A stretch of 64,000 nt of DNA from Skermanella mucosa (GTDB lineage: Bacteria > Pseudomonadota > Alphaproteobacteria > Azospirillales > Azospirillaceae), in NCBI RefSeq assembly GCF_016765655.2, contig NZ_CP086106.1:5788501-5852500 (forward strand). Direction: 5' to 3'. The notes beneath the pieces are model-generated. The model did no database searches. It was given only the letters and a program-made list of their open reading frames with translations, and was not told the DNA's origin. Position numbers and translations under genes: made by a program. Below are positions 43,622-54,081 of the stretch, piece by piece; the stretch's first letter is position 1; each line of letters starts with the position of its first letter.

Positions 43622-46600
43622 ATGACCAGACCTGCCGAGCAAGACCCGCGCTTCCGGCCGACCAAGCGGTCCATGGCCCGGTTCATCGCCGTCGTGACCC
43701 TGGCCGCGGGCGGCACATTGCTGCCGTCGGACGGCGGCGCCGGCATGATCGTGCTGAAGGCGGCCTGCGCCGCCGCCCTGATCGGGCTGGTCCTGGCCGG
43801 GATGGCCGCCGGCGAGCGCAGGGTGCGCGTGGCCCGGGCGGCCGAGCGGCGGACCGACCATGCCCGCCAGGTGCTGGCCGACGCCATCGAGTCGCTGCCC
43901 GACGGCATCGCGATCTTCGACCGGGCCGAGCGGCTGGTGATGTCCAACCAGCGATTCCGCGAGCTGAACTCGCCGCCGCCGAGAACGGCCGCCGCCGACC
44001 CGGTCCCCGGGGAATCTCTGGCCGAGGCCCCGGTCGGGAGCCCGGAGGAGGACGGTCGCCCGATGCCGGACGGGCGGTGGCTGCGGGTCGACGGAAGGCG
44101 GATCGACGGCGGTTACCGCGTGGCCGTCAGCACCGACGTGACGGAGGGACGACGCCGGCAGACCGAGCTGGCCCGGCGCACCCGGCTGCTCGACGGCGTC
44201 CTGAACGCCCTGCCCGAGGCGGTCTGCCTGTGGAGCCCCGAGTCGCGGCTGGTCGGATGTAACGTGAAGCTGGTCGAGCTTCTGGACCTGCCGCCGGACC
44301 TGCCGACGGCGGGCCGTCCCCTGACGGAGTTCACCGCCTTCCTCGATGCACGGGGCGAGGCGGCGCTGTCCGGCATTCCTCCCGGCGCGGTCGGCATGGC
44401 GGGCGTCCGCGAGACGCTGAGCTGGGACCATGTCCGCCCGGACGGCCATGTGCTGGAGGTGACGTCCGCGCCGATGTCCGACGGCGGGCGGCTGGTCCGC
44501 TATGCCGACATGACCGCGGCGCGGCGCGCCGGACGGGATCTCGCCGACCGGGAGGAGCGGTTCCGGCGCCTCTCCGCCGCCGCGACGGAAGGGGTGCTGA
44601 TCCACGACGGCGCCACCGTGATCGACGCCAACGAGGCGGCGGCGGCGCTGTTCGGGATGACCGTGGGTGAGCTGATCGGCTGCCCGGCCGACCGGCTGGC
44701 GGCACCCGAGGACTGGGCCGGGCTGCGCGACGCCCTGGCGCTGGAAGGACCGGAGGGTCCGGTATCCGGCGGCGGGTTCCGGCTCCTGCGCCGGGACGGC
44801 GGCCGATTCCTGTGCGAGGCGTCGCGACGCCGGGTTGCCTGGCAGGACCGGCCCGCCGCCGCCCTGACGCTGCGCGACGTCACCGAGCGGCAGGACGCGG
44901 AGGACCGTCTGCGCGCCGCCCTGGCGAAGGCCGAGCGGGAGGGCCGCGCCCGGTCGGACTATCTGGCCGCGATCGGCCGCGAGGTGCGGCCGGCGCTGAG
45001 CGGCGCGCTCGGCACGATCGGCGCGCTGGCGGAAAGCCGGCTGACCGAGCCCCAGCGCGCCCAGGCCGTCGCGGTCCGGGAACTGGTCGAGAACCAGATG
45101 GCTACCCTGACCGACATCATCGACCTGGCCCGGCTGGAGGACGGCAGGCTCCGCATCCAGGAGGAGGACTTCGACCTGGTCGACCTGGTGGAGGGGCTGG
45201 TCGATACGCTGGCCGGGCAGGCCGCCGCCAAGGGCATCGACCTCGTCGCCGGAGTCCCGGCCGGCGTGCCGTCGGCCCTGCGGGGCGATCCGAAGCGGCT
45301 GCGGCAGGTGCTCGCGACCCTGGCCGGAAACGCCGTCAAGTTCACCGAACAAGGGGGCGTCTCGCTGACCGTGACGGCGCCGGCGAGCACCGCCGGTTCC
45401 GTGACGTTGCGCTTCGAGGTCGCGGACACCGGAGTCGGCATCCCCGCCGCGGCGCAGCCCCAGGTTTTCGACGGTTTCGGGCTGGGCGGCACGGGAGCGC
45501 CGCGCCGGCACGGCGGCAGCGGGCTTCATCTCGCCATCGCCAAGCGGCTGGTCGGCCTGATGGGCGGCGGGATCGGGTTCGACAGCGCCGCCGGCGTCGG
45601 CAGCCATTTCTGGTTCACCGTGTCCCTGGCGCGCTCCCCGGACGGCTTTAGGCCGGCCGAGGCCGCATCGTCGCTGGCCGGGAAACGCATCCTGCTGGTC
45701 GAGGGGAACGGCGTCAGCCGCGAGGTCCTGACCCGGCAGCTCGCCGACTGGGGCGTCGCGGTCCACGGGGTCGCCAGCGGACGCGCCGCCCTGGAGGCGG
45801 TCGCGTCGTCCGGAAGCGGGCGGTCCCAGGGCCGGCCCGCGTTCGACGCCGCCCTGGTCGACGACACCGCCGCGGACCTGCCGGTCGCGACATTGGCGCG
45901 CCGTCTCCGCGATGCCGGCGTCGGTCGCCTTGTCCTGCTGTCCGGCATCGGCCGGACGTCGCAGGGTTCGGCCGCTGCCTGGCCGCAGCTGGAATCGGCG
46001 GGCTTCTCGGCCGCGGTCCGCAAGCCGGCGCGCCAGGCGGCGCTTCTCGCGGCGTTGCGCGGCGAACCGGTGATGGAGCTGGATCATCCGGGCCTCTCCG
46101 CCGCGCCGGAGCGGCCGGCCGGCGACGGGACCGCGTTCGGAAGCGACACCCTGCCGGCGGACGCCCCCCGGCTGCTCCTGGTGGAGGACAGCGTCACCAA
46201 CCAGCTGGTCGCCGGCACCCTGCTGAAGGTCGCCGGATACCGGGTCGATGTCGCGGCCAATGGGCTGGAAGCGGTCGCCGCGGTCCGCCGGGCGCCCTAT
46301 CTGCTCGTCCTGATGGACATCGCCATGCCGGAGATGGACGGCATCGCGGCGACGCGCGCGATCCGCGCCCTGCCCGCCCCGGTCGGCGACATCCCGATCA
46401 TCGCGATGACGGCCAACGCCATGGTCGGCGACCGGGAACGGTTCCTCGATGCCGGGATGAACGATTACGTGCCGAAGCCGATCGAGCGCGTCCATCTGCT
46501 CGACACGATCGCCCGCTGGCTGCCCACGACCGTCCCGGCGACGCCGGCCGGCATCGCGGAGGCCGGAAACCCGGGCACGGCGGCCGAGCCCGCGGAAGGC

Positions 46601-46948
46601 GAGCTGCTCGACACCGGCGTGCTCGACCAGCTCAAGCAAGATCTCGACGAGACGATCCTGCCGGACCTGATCGACGCATTCCTGTCGGAAGCCCGGGGAC
46701 GGGTGCAGCGCATCGTCGACGGCTCCGCCGCCGGAGTGCTGGAAACGGTGGCACGGGAAGCCCACACGCTGAAGAGCTCCGCCGGCACCTTCGGCGCCGT
46801 CCGGCTCGCCGACGCGGTCCGCGCGATCGAGCGCGCCTGCCAAGCTGGCGACGCGTCGACGGTGCAGCGGATCGGCGCCGGGATTCCCGCCCTGCTCGAG
46901 GCGACGGCACGCGCCTATGACGGCCTGGGCGCGGTCGCGCGCGCCTGA
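43622..46948 (+). CDS. Hybrid sensor kinase with PAS domains, two receivers and Hpt; H-box histidine missing
   Basis: 1108 residues. Two membrane helices (about 20-62) are followed by three PAS-like domains (about 80-170, 190-290, 305-420). The HisKA-like helix pair (about 440-510) reads YLAAIGREVRPALSG where SHEIRTPL is expected, so the phospho-acceptor is Arg453. The ATPase domain keeps N-box GNAVKFTEQGG, G1 DTGVGIP and G2 GGSGLHLAIAKR. Receiver 1 (about 690-800) is worn: LVEGN replaces the acidic pair. Receiver 2 (about 850-965) is intact (LLLVEDS, VLMDIAMPEMDG, VPKP). The Hpt domain has AREAHTLKSSAGTFGA. It may relay phosphate through receiver 2 and Hpt without autophosphorylating. Confidence 0.9.
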   Translation: MTRPAEQDPRFRPTKRSMARFIAVVTLAAGGTLLPSDGGAGMIVLKAACAAALIGLVLAGMAAGERRVRVARAAERRTDHARQVLADAIESLPDGIAIFDRAERLVMSNQRFRELNSPPPRTAAADPVPGESLAEAPVGSPEEDGRPMPDGRWLRVDGRRIDGGYRVAVSTDVTEGRRRQTELARRTRLLDGVLNALPEAVCLWSPESRLVGCNVKLVELLDLPPDLPTAGRPLTEFTAFLDARGEAALSGIPPGAVGMAGVRETLSWDHVRPDGHVLEVTSAPMSDGGRLVRYADMTAARRAGRDLADREERFRRLSAAATEGVLIHDGATVIDANEAAAALFGMTVGELIGCPADRLAAPEDWAGLRDALALEGPEGPVSGGGFRLLRRDGGRFLCEASRRRVAWQDRPAAALTLRDVTERQDAEDRLRAALAKAEREGRARSDYLAAIGREVRPALSGALGTIGALAESRLTEPQRAQAVAVRELVENQMATLTDIIDLARLEDGRLRIQEEDFDLVDLVEGLVDTLAGQAAAKGIDLVAGVPAGVPSALRGDPKRLRQVLATLAGNAVKFTEQGGVSLTVTAPASTAGSVTLRFEVADTGVGIPAAAQPQVFDGFGLGGTGAPRRHGGSGLHLAIAKRLVGLMGGGIGFDSAAGVGSHFWFTVSLARSPDGFRPAEAASSLAGKRILLVEGNGVSREVLTRQLADWGVAVHGVASGRAALEAVASSGSGRSQGRPAFDAALVDDTAADLPVATLARRLRDAGVGRLVLLSGIGRTSQGSAAAWPQLESAGFSAAVRKPARQAALLAALRGEPVMELDHPGLSAAPERPAGDGTAFGSDTLPADAPRLLLVEDSVTNQLVAGTLLKVAGYRVDVAANGLEAVAAVRRAPYLLVLMDIAMPEMDGIAATRAIRALPAPVGDIPIIAMTANAMVGDRERFLDAGMNDYVPKPIERVHLLDTIARWLPTTVPATPAGIAEAGNPGTAAEPAEGELLDTGVLDQLKQDLDETILPDLIDAFLSEARGRVQRIVDGSAAGVLETVAREAHTLKSSAGTFGAVRLADAVRAIERACQAGDASTVQRIGAGIPALLEATARAYDGLGAVARA

Positions 46949-47184
46949 GGGGCGCAGGCGGTCCACCCACCGGGCGTCCCGACGGCCATCCCGCCGATCG
47001 TAATATCACTTTTATTTAAAATATCGCGTAAAGGCCTACCGGCTCTGGCCCTTTGCACAAGAGGGCATTTGATTTCCTGACGCTATGATCCGGTCCGCGA
47101 AGACATTCCTTGCCTATTCTGAAGGAAAGACTCGCAACCCATCAAGGGAATGCCGGAACAATTACTTTAGAAAAAGTAAATAGC

Positions 47185-48306
47185 ATGAAACTCTGTCCTG
47201 AAATGCTGCTTCGAGCGCTTGATGTCAGCGAGCTTGCCCATACCGTCAGCTCCCTCAAGGGCGACATGCCCCTGCTCTATGCCAACCAGGCCTTCCTGGA
47301 TATGACGGGATATGGCCGGGACGAGGTGGTCGGCCGGAACTGCAGGTTCCTCCAGGGACCGCTGACCGAAGTTTCCGCGCTTTCCCGGATCCGCGACGGC
47401 ATCGCGGCCCGAGAGACCGTCCAGGTGAACCTGGTCAACTACCGCAAGGACGGAAGCACCTTCGTCAATCATCTCTACCTGGCCCCGGTGCCGGACGCCT
47501 CGGGCACGCCCATCGCCTACATGGGCATCCAGTCGAACGTCACCCCGCTGCACCAGCGGCTTCGGCTGGACCATGAGCGGGAGAAGCTGGCGGCGCTGGG
47601 CCGCCTGACCGCCGGGATCAGCCACGAGATCAAGAACGCCCTCCAGCCGATCCGGCTGATGGCGGAGATCCTGGAGGATTGGGAGAGCCTGCGCCCGGAC
47701 GACATCCGCCGGTCCCTGGCCACGCTTCGGACCAACCTGGACATCGCCCTCCAACTGACCACCGACGTCCTGGGCGTGGCCCGGAATCCGTCCCATCGGG
47801 GCGCGGACGCCGTCGCCGCGACGGTGCTGGCCGCCGAGACAAGGCGGTTTGTGGAGGGGATCGTGCCCGACACGGTCCGGCTCCGGATCGTTGACATCCC
47901 GTCCGGCGGCACACCGGGCTCGGTGACGATAACGGTCCGGCATTTCCTCCAGGTGATCGGGAACCTGGTCACCAACGCCGTCGACGCCATGCAGGGGCGT
48001 GGCGACCTGACGATCCGCTGGGGCCGCCGTGGCCTGTTACCCGGCGAGGCGGAGGGCCTGGGCCTCCTTCCCGGCGACTATCTGCGGATCGACATCCTGG
48101 ATACCGGATGCGGCGTCGAGGAACGGCACCTGGGCGAACTGTTCGAGACCTTCTTCACGACCAAGCCGCGCGACGAGGGGACCGGACTGGGACTGGCGGT
48201 CAGCCAGTCGATCGTGCGCGAGGCCGGCGGAACCATCACCGCCAGCAGCCAGGCTCCCGGCGGCAGCACTTTCTCGATCCACCTTCCAACGATCCACGAG
48301 GCATAG
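47185..48306 (+). CDS. LOV-domain blue-light sensor histidine kinase
   Basis: 373 residues and soluble. The LOV domain (about 10-125) has the photoactive cysteine motif GRNCRFLQG with Cys53, and the flavin-contacting residues in NYRKDG (Asn85), FVNHL (Asn95) and GIQSN (Gln116). The histidine kinase follows: ISHEIKNALQPIRL with His147, N-box NLVTNAVDAM, DTGCGVEE, GTGLGLAVSQ. All positions needed for flavin adduct formation and for phosphorylation are present. The ATG chosen has a poor ribosome site; a TTG 75 bp upstream is an alternative. The receiver gene follows after 9 bp and the chemoreceptor after that. Confidence 0.93.
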   Translation: MKLCPEMLLRALDVSELAHTVSSLKGDMPLLYANQAFLDMTGYGRDEVVGRNCRFLQGPLTEVSALSRIRDGIAARETVQVNLVNYRKDGSTFVNHLYLAPVPDASGTPIAYMGIQSNVTPLHQRLRLDHEREKLAALGRLTAGISHEIKNALQPIRLMAEILEDWESLRPDDIRRSLATLRTNLDIALQLTTDVLGVARNPSHRGADAVAATVLAAETRRFVEGIVPDTVRLRIVDIPSGGTPGSVTITVRHFLQVIGNLVTNAVDAMQGRGDLTIRWGRRGLLPGEAEGLGLLPGDYLRIDILDTGCGVEERHLGELFETFFTTKPRDEGTGLGLAVSQSIVREAGGTITASSQAPGGSTFSIHLPTIHEA

Positions 48307-48315
48307 GAACATTCC

Positions 48316-48690
48316 ATGGCACACATACTGCTGATCGAGGACATGCCGGGGGTGCGGGACGCGCTCGGCGTAGTCCTGACCATCGCCGGCCACCGGATCG
48401 ACACGGCGGGCGACGGCGAGGAGGGCTTGGCCAAGATCAGGGCCAATACCTACGACATGGTCGTCTGCGACATCGTCATGCCCAGGAAGGACGGCACCTC
48501 GGTGATCATCGAGGCCAAGGCAGCCAGGCCGGCCCTGCCGATCCTGGCGGTGTCCGGGGGAGCCGGCGGCGTGACCGCCCGGCAGGCGCTGCTGGTGGCC
48601 TCCGCCAGGGCGGACCGCACCCTGGAAAAACCCTTCTCCCGCGAGGATCTGCTGACCGCGGTCCGCGAAATCCTTTCCTCTCCCGCCTGA
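48316..48690 (+). CDS. Single-domain response regulator
   Basis: 124 residues, a receiver domain alone. The acidic pair is in LLIEDMP (Glu8, Asp9), the phospho-acceptor is Asp52 in VVCDIVMP, and the conserved lysine is in TLEKPFS. No output domain is present, so it acts by protein contact, like CheY or as a phosphate shuttle. AGGAAC precedes the ATG. Its place between a LOV kinase and a chemoreceptor, with gaps of 9 and 12 bp, makes it the likely target of the kinase. Confidence 0.93.
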   Translation: MAHILLIEDMPGVRDALGVVLTIAGHRIDTAGDGEEGLAKIRANTYDMVVCDIVMPRKDGTSVIIEAKAARPALPILAVSGGAGGVTARQALLVASARADRTLEKPFSREDLLTAVREILSSPA

Positions 48691-48702
48691 ACGAGCGCCA
48701 TC

Positions 48703-50778
48703 ATGCCCAACTTCTTCCGCAGCCTGAAGATCGGTTCCCGAATCTACGTCCTGACCGCCATGTCGCTGGCCTTCCTGTGCCTGGTCGCGGCGATCAGCTT
48801 CACCAGCATGGTCCGGATCGGCCATGAGCTGACCCAGGTCGCCGACCGCAGCATGCCGATCAGCGCCCTGCTGCGCCAGATCACCACCCACCAGCTGGAA
48901 CAGGCGGTCCTGTTCGAACGGATGCTGCGGGAGGGCGAGATCAGCGTCGCGGAGAACCGGCTGGACCAGGTCGCCGCCGAGTTCAGCCGGCTGTCGCACC
49001 AGATGGACGAGGAGATCGTCCGGCTCGAACGGATGATCGGGGAAGCGCGGGCGGCCTCCGACGGGGCCGACATGAGGAGTTTCGAGGAGCAGGTCAGGCA
49101 GATCGAGGAACGCCATGCCCGGTACGAGAAGGGCGCCGAGGCGATCCTGCAGCGCATCCGGGAGTCCGGCACCCGCACCGTGCCGACGACCGTCACCGCG
49201 CTGATGACGCTCGCGGAGGACCTGGAAAAGGAACAGGAGGCGCTCGACCATGCCATCATCGACCTGATGGAGAATGTCTCCGCATCGACCGAAATGGCGG
49301 TCCGGCGCGCCCGGGACGACGAGGCGCGGGCGACGATGCTGATCGCGAGCCTGTCGGGCATCATCCTGATCCTGGCCGGCGCCCTGTCGATCCTGATCGC
49401 GCGCAGCATCACCAAGCCGGTGAGCAAGCTGACGAACGCCATGAAGGACCTCGCCGGCGGCAACCTGGAGACCGAGATCGTCACGCCCTATTTCCGCGAC
49501 GAGGTCCACGAGATGTCGGCGACCATGAAGGTGTTCCGCGCCGACATGGCCAAGGCACGCGAACTGGAAACCCTGCAGCGGCGGGAGCGCGCCAAGCGGC
49601 AGCGCCAGGGCGAGGAACTGAGCCAGCTCGTCGGCATCTTCGGCGCCAGCATCGGCGCCGTGTTCAACCGGATCGGCTCGTCATCCAAGGCGATGGTCGA
49701 TGAGGCGACGACCATGACGCGCCAGAGCGGCGACACCCTGAGCATGGCCGACCAGGTCGCCGGCGAGGCGAGCCACTCCTCGGAAAGCGCCGGCACGCTC
49801 GCCAGCGCGTCGGAGGAGATGCTGGTCAGCGCGCAGGAGATCGGCCGGCAGATCGCCAGGTCGGCCGACGTGGTGAACAGGGCCGTCGCGGCCGCCGACG
49901 CCGCCCGCGACGAGGTCGGCCGGCTTCAGGAGACGGCCGTGCAGATCGAGCAGGTCGTCGAGCTGATCCGGAACATCTCGAAACAGACCAACCTGCTGGC
50001 GCTCAACGCCACGATCGAGGCGAGCCGCGCCGGCGACGCCGGGAAGGGGTTCGCGGTGGTCGCGGCGGAGGTGAAGCAGCTGGCGACCCAGACCACGCGG
50101 GCCACCGAGGAGATCGGCGCCAGGATCGGCGGCGTCCGGCAGGTCTCGACCTCCTCCGCGGGCGCGATCACGGAGATCGCCGAGCTGATCGGGGAGGTCA
50201 ACAGCTACATCTCCGGCATCGTGTCGGCCGTGCAGGAGCAGGATGCGACCCTGAACGAGATGGTCCGCAACATCGACTTCGTCGCGCGGAGTTCCGGCAC
50301 GGTCACCGACAGCGTGGGACGGATCAAGGGACAGGCGGTGACGGTGGGCTCCAGCGCCGCGGGCGTCAGCCGCTTCGCCACCGAGCTGAGGGACGAGTCT
50401 TCCAGCCTGAGCCAGGAAATGGAAACCTTCCTGAAGGCCATGCGCAACACCAACGCCGACGACGACACCTTCACGACCTACCGGATCGATCGGGCCGCGG
50501 AGGCTGCCCTCGGCACCGGCACGTGGCGTGGACGGGTGGAGGAGATCTCGAGCGCCCACGCCGTCCTATCCCCGGCGCTGCCGGGTCCCACCGGAGAGCT
50601 GATCAGGATCGGCATCGACGGGATAGCCGGCGACCTGCGGGCTCGGGTGGCCGTGACCGAAGGCTGCCGGACCACCATCCAGTTCCCGCTCGACCTGGAG
50701 CATCTCCAGCGGATGCGGACGCATGTCGCGGCGCTGGGGCTGGGCGGGGAGCCGGGAAGCGGAAGCCGGGCGGCATGA
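48703..50778 (+). CDS. Methyl-accepting chemotaxis protein with C-terminal PilZ-like domain
   Basis: 691 residues. TM1 (about 14-34), a helical sensor region (about 35-205), TM2 (about 207-230), a HAMP domain ([18 protein letters not shown]), the methyl-accepting signalling domain with hairpin-type [23 protein letters not shown], and a C-terminal beta-rich domain (about 590-680). That last domain resembles PilZ, as in Azospirillum Tlp1. However, the c-di-GMP motifs RxxxR and (D/N)xSxxG read RIDRAAE and EISSAHA here, so ligand binding is doubtful. It is the last gene of the LOV kinase-receiver operon. Confidence 0.91.
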   Translation: MPNFFRSLKIGSRIYVLTAMSLAFLCLVAAISFTSMVRIGHELTQVADRSMPISALLRQITTHQLEQAVLFERMLREGEISVAENRLDQVAAEFSRLSHQMDEEIVRLERMIGEARAASDGADMRSFEEQVRQIEERHARYEKGAEAILQRIRESGTRTVPTTVTALMTLAEDLEKEQEALDHAIIDLMENVSASTEMAVRRARDDEARATMLIASLSGIILILAGALSILIARSITKPVSKLTNAMKDLAGGNLETEIVTPYFRDEVHEMSATMKVFRADMAKARELETLQRRERAKRQRQGEELSQLVGIFGASIGAVFNRIGSSSKAMVDEATTMTRQSGDTLSMADQVAGEASHSSESAGTLASASEEMLVSAQEIGRQIARSADVVNRAVAAADAARDEVGRLQETAVQIEQVVELIRNISKQTNLLALNATIEASRAGDAGKGFAVVAAEVKQLATQTTRATEEIGARIGGVRQVSTSSAGAITEIAELIGEVNSYISGIVSAVQEQDATLNEMVRNIDFVARSSGTVTDSVGRIKGQAVTVGSSAAGVSRFATELRDESSSLSQEMETFLKAMRNTNADDDTFTTYRIDRAAEAALGTGTWRGRVEEISSAHAVLSPALPGPTGELIRIGIDGIAGDLRARVAVTEGCRTTIQFPLDLEHLQRMRTHVAALGLGGEPGSGSRAA

Positions 50779-50834
50779 CGAACGGCCGGAAACCGGTTTC
50801 CGGCACCGGTCGCGACAGCGGAGGCAAAGAAGAA

Positions 50835-50860
50835 GGGAGGAAGACCGCCGTCTTCCTCCC
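50835..50860. terminator. Bidirectional hairpin terminator
   Basis: A perfect 11-bp stem GGGAGGAAGAC/GTCTTCCTCCC with a CGCC loop lies between the convergent chemoreceptor and cold-shock genes. On the minus strand it runs into TTCTTCTTTG, so it fits best as the cold-shock gene terminator. Confidence 0.75.
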
Positions 50861-50938
50861 GCGTTTCGAAGTCTGGAGATCGATCTCTCGTTGTCTCAAG
50901 GGGACGATCGGTACCGCTTCGTCGCCTCGGAGGGATGA

Positions 50939-51148
50939 TCAATCCAGGAGGCTGATGTTGACCGCCGCTTCCTTGCCGTTATTTCCGCGCGCCAGTTCAT
51001 AGCTGACCTTCTGGCCTTCGTTGAGGCCCCGGATACCCGAGCGTTCGAGGGCGGAGATGTGGACGAAGACATCCTTCACGCCATTCTCGGGTGCGATGAA
51101 TCCGTAACCTTTGGTAGCATTGAACCACTTAACCGTGCCAGTCGCCAT
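50939..51148 (-). CDS. Cold-shock protein (CspA family)
   Basis: 69 residues, a single cold-shock domain that binds single-stranded nucleic acid. RNP1 reads KGYGFIAP and RNP2 reads VFVHIS; it begins GTVKWFNATKGYGF, the family norm. AGGGAG lies nine bases before the ATG. The gap upstream is long enough for the structured leader common in this family. A bidirectional hairpin lies downstream. Whether it responds to cold cannot be told from sequence. Confidence 0.95.
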   Translation of the reverse strand: MATGTVKWFNATKGYGFIAPENGVKDVFVHISALERSGIRGLNEGQKVSYELARGNNGKEAAVNISLLD

Positions 51149-51556
51149 GACTGTAACTCCCTGGTCGTCTTAGGCTAGTGCAGCCGGCATTCCCTGGTGA
51201 TGCAGGCTGTATCGTCGGGCCGGAACCCAACTTCGTGATCGATGGTGGAGCAGTCCGCCCTTGATATTTATTGCGGCGCAGCGAAAACCCGAACCATGGA
51301 TGACTTGAAAATTACGCTACCGACTTGAGTTGAGTGGCACAAGCATAGAGTCCGCGAATATGTCTTTTTGCTCGCTCAGCTATGGTCCAAAGTGATTTTC
51401 CCTATGTCCAAAGAGCACGACTTGGGACTCGCCGCCGATTAGTGGTCTTGCACGGACTGGTGGTCCTGCAAGGTGGTCCTGACAGGGGAATCTCGAAATA
51501 AAATGGCACCGATGGTCGACAGGAGCCGACCTGGGGTCGTACCGGCGATGTAGCGG
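51149..51556. other. Gene-free region upstream of the cold-shock gene
   Basis: About 400 bp holding the leader and promoter of the cold-shock gene and the 3' flank of the sigma-54 activator. An AT-rich stretch at about 51260-51400 is the likely promoter zone. Three short GTGGTC(C/T)TG repeats lie near 51442-51480. I see no gene. Confidence 0.5.
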
Positions 51557-53086
<1,530 letters not shown>

Positions 53087-53104
53087 CCTACCCGATTTCG
53101 TCGA

Positions 53105-53123
53105 ACCGGAGCAACGTTCCGGT
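53105..53123. promoter_or_regulatory. Inverted repeat upstream of the sigma-54 activator
   Basis: ACCGGA and TCCGGT flank seven bases, about 20 bp before the predicted GTG start on the minus strand. A second small inverted repeat, GATTGC/GCAATC, follows at 53138-53156. These may be operators for the divergent activator and SDR genes. Confidence 0.3.
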
Positions 53124-53242
53124 GGTACGGCAGACAGATTGCACGAAGGGGCAATCCCTGCCAACGTTAGGCGGCCGCGGCGCGGGAGATCGCGCCGGGC
53201 AGAGTGACGGCTTTGAACCAAAAGAGAAAAATTGGAGGAATG

Positions 53243-54001
53243 ATGCGCCTGGCCAACAAAATCGCCATCGTCACCGGGGCCGGATCGGGATTCGGCGAAG
53301 GCATCGCCCGGACCTTCGCGCGCGAGGGGGCCAGCGTCGTGGTCAACGACCTGGACGAGGACCGGGGCCGCCGGGTCGCCGACTCGATCTCGTCGGGGCG
53401 GGAGGGCGCCGCGATGTTCTTCAAGGCCGACGTCACCGACGACGGCGCTGTCAAGGCCATGGTCGAGGCCGCCTGCGAGCGGTTCGGCGGGCTGGACATC
53501 ATGGTCAACAATGCCGGCTACACCCACCGCAACAAGCCGATGCTGGAGGTGACCGAGGCGGAATTCGACCGGATCTACGCGGTCAACGTCAAGGCCCTGT
53601 TCCTGGCGGCCCGGCACGTGGTGCCCGTGCTGGAGCGGCGCGGCGGCGGCGTGATCCTGACCACCGCGTCGACCGCCGGCCTCCGGCCGCGCCCGGGGCT
53701 GACCTGGTACAACAGTTCCAAGGGAGCGGCGATCGTCGCCACCAAGTCCATGGCGGTGGAACTGGCGCCGCTGAAGATCCGGGTCAACGCGCTGTGCCCG
53801 GTGATCGGGGACACCGGCATGATCCAGGACTTCATGGGCGAGGACACGCCGGAGCGGCGGCGCCAGTTCACCGCGACCATCCCGCTCGGCCGCATGAGCC
53901 GGCCCGACGACATCGCCAACGCGGCGCTCTACCTGGCGTCGGACGAGGCCGAGTTCATCACCGGAGTGGCGCTGGAAGTGGACGGGGGCCGCTGCATATA
54001 A
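53243..54001 (+). CDS. SDR family oxidoreductase
   Basis: 252 residues, a classical short-chain dehydrogenase. The cofactor motif is TGAGSGFGEGIA, NNAG is in IMVNNAGYTHR, and the active site has YNSSK with the serine in TTASTAG. Asp in VVVNDLDEDRG suggests NAD preference. The C-terminus EFITGVALEVDGGRCI is the usual one. GGAGG sits before two consecutive ATGs; the second, four bases away, is chosen. Substrate unknown. The HWE kinase starts 80 bp downstream. Confidence 0.9.
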   Translation: MRLANKIAIVTGAGSGFGEGIARTFAREGASVVVNDLDEDRGRRVADSISSGREGAAMFFKADVTDDGAVKAMVEAACERFGGLDIMVNNAGYTHRNKPMLEVTEAEFDRIYAVNVKALFLAARHVVPVLERRGGGVILTTASTAGLRPRPGLTWYNSSKGAAIVATKSMAVELAPLKIRVNALCPVIGDTGMIQDFMGEDTPERRRQFTATIPLGRMSRPDDIANAALYLASDEAEFITGVALEVDGGRCI

Positions 54002-54081
54002 GTTTGGTTGCAATGGACACGGTAGCGGCTACAAGGGTCGGCGTACCGGCATCCCGCCAGGAGATTTGCCAGGAGATCTGA

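Noticed and set aside
43574-46966. 1130-codon minus-strand frame opposite the hybrid kinase
   Set aside because: Antisense shadow; the plus strand encodes recognisable PAS, ATPase, receiver and Hpt domains.
47030-47054. Possible hairpin AAAGGCC/GGCCCTTT between the hybrid kinase and the LOV kinase
   Set aside because: Arms do not pair cleanly and no U-tract follows.
53087-54013. N-terminal extension of the sigma-54 activator frame on the minus strand
   Set aside because: It lies opposite the SDR gene and lacks similarity; the receiver domain begins right after the GTG at 53086.
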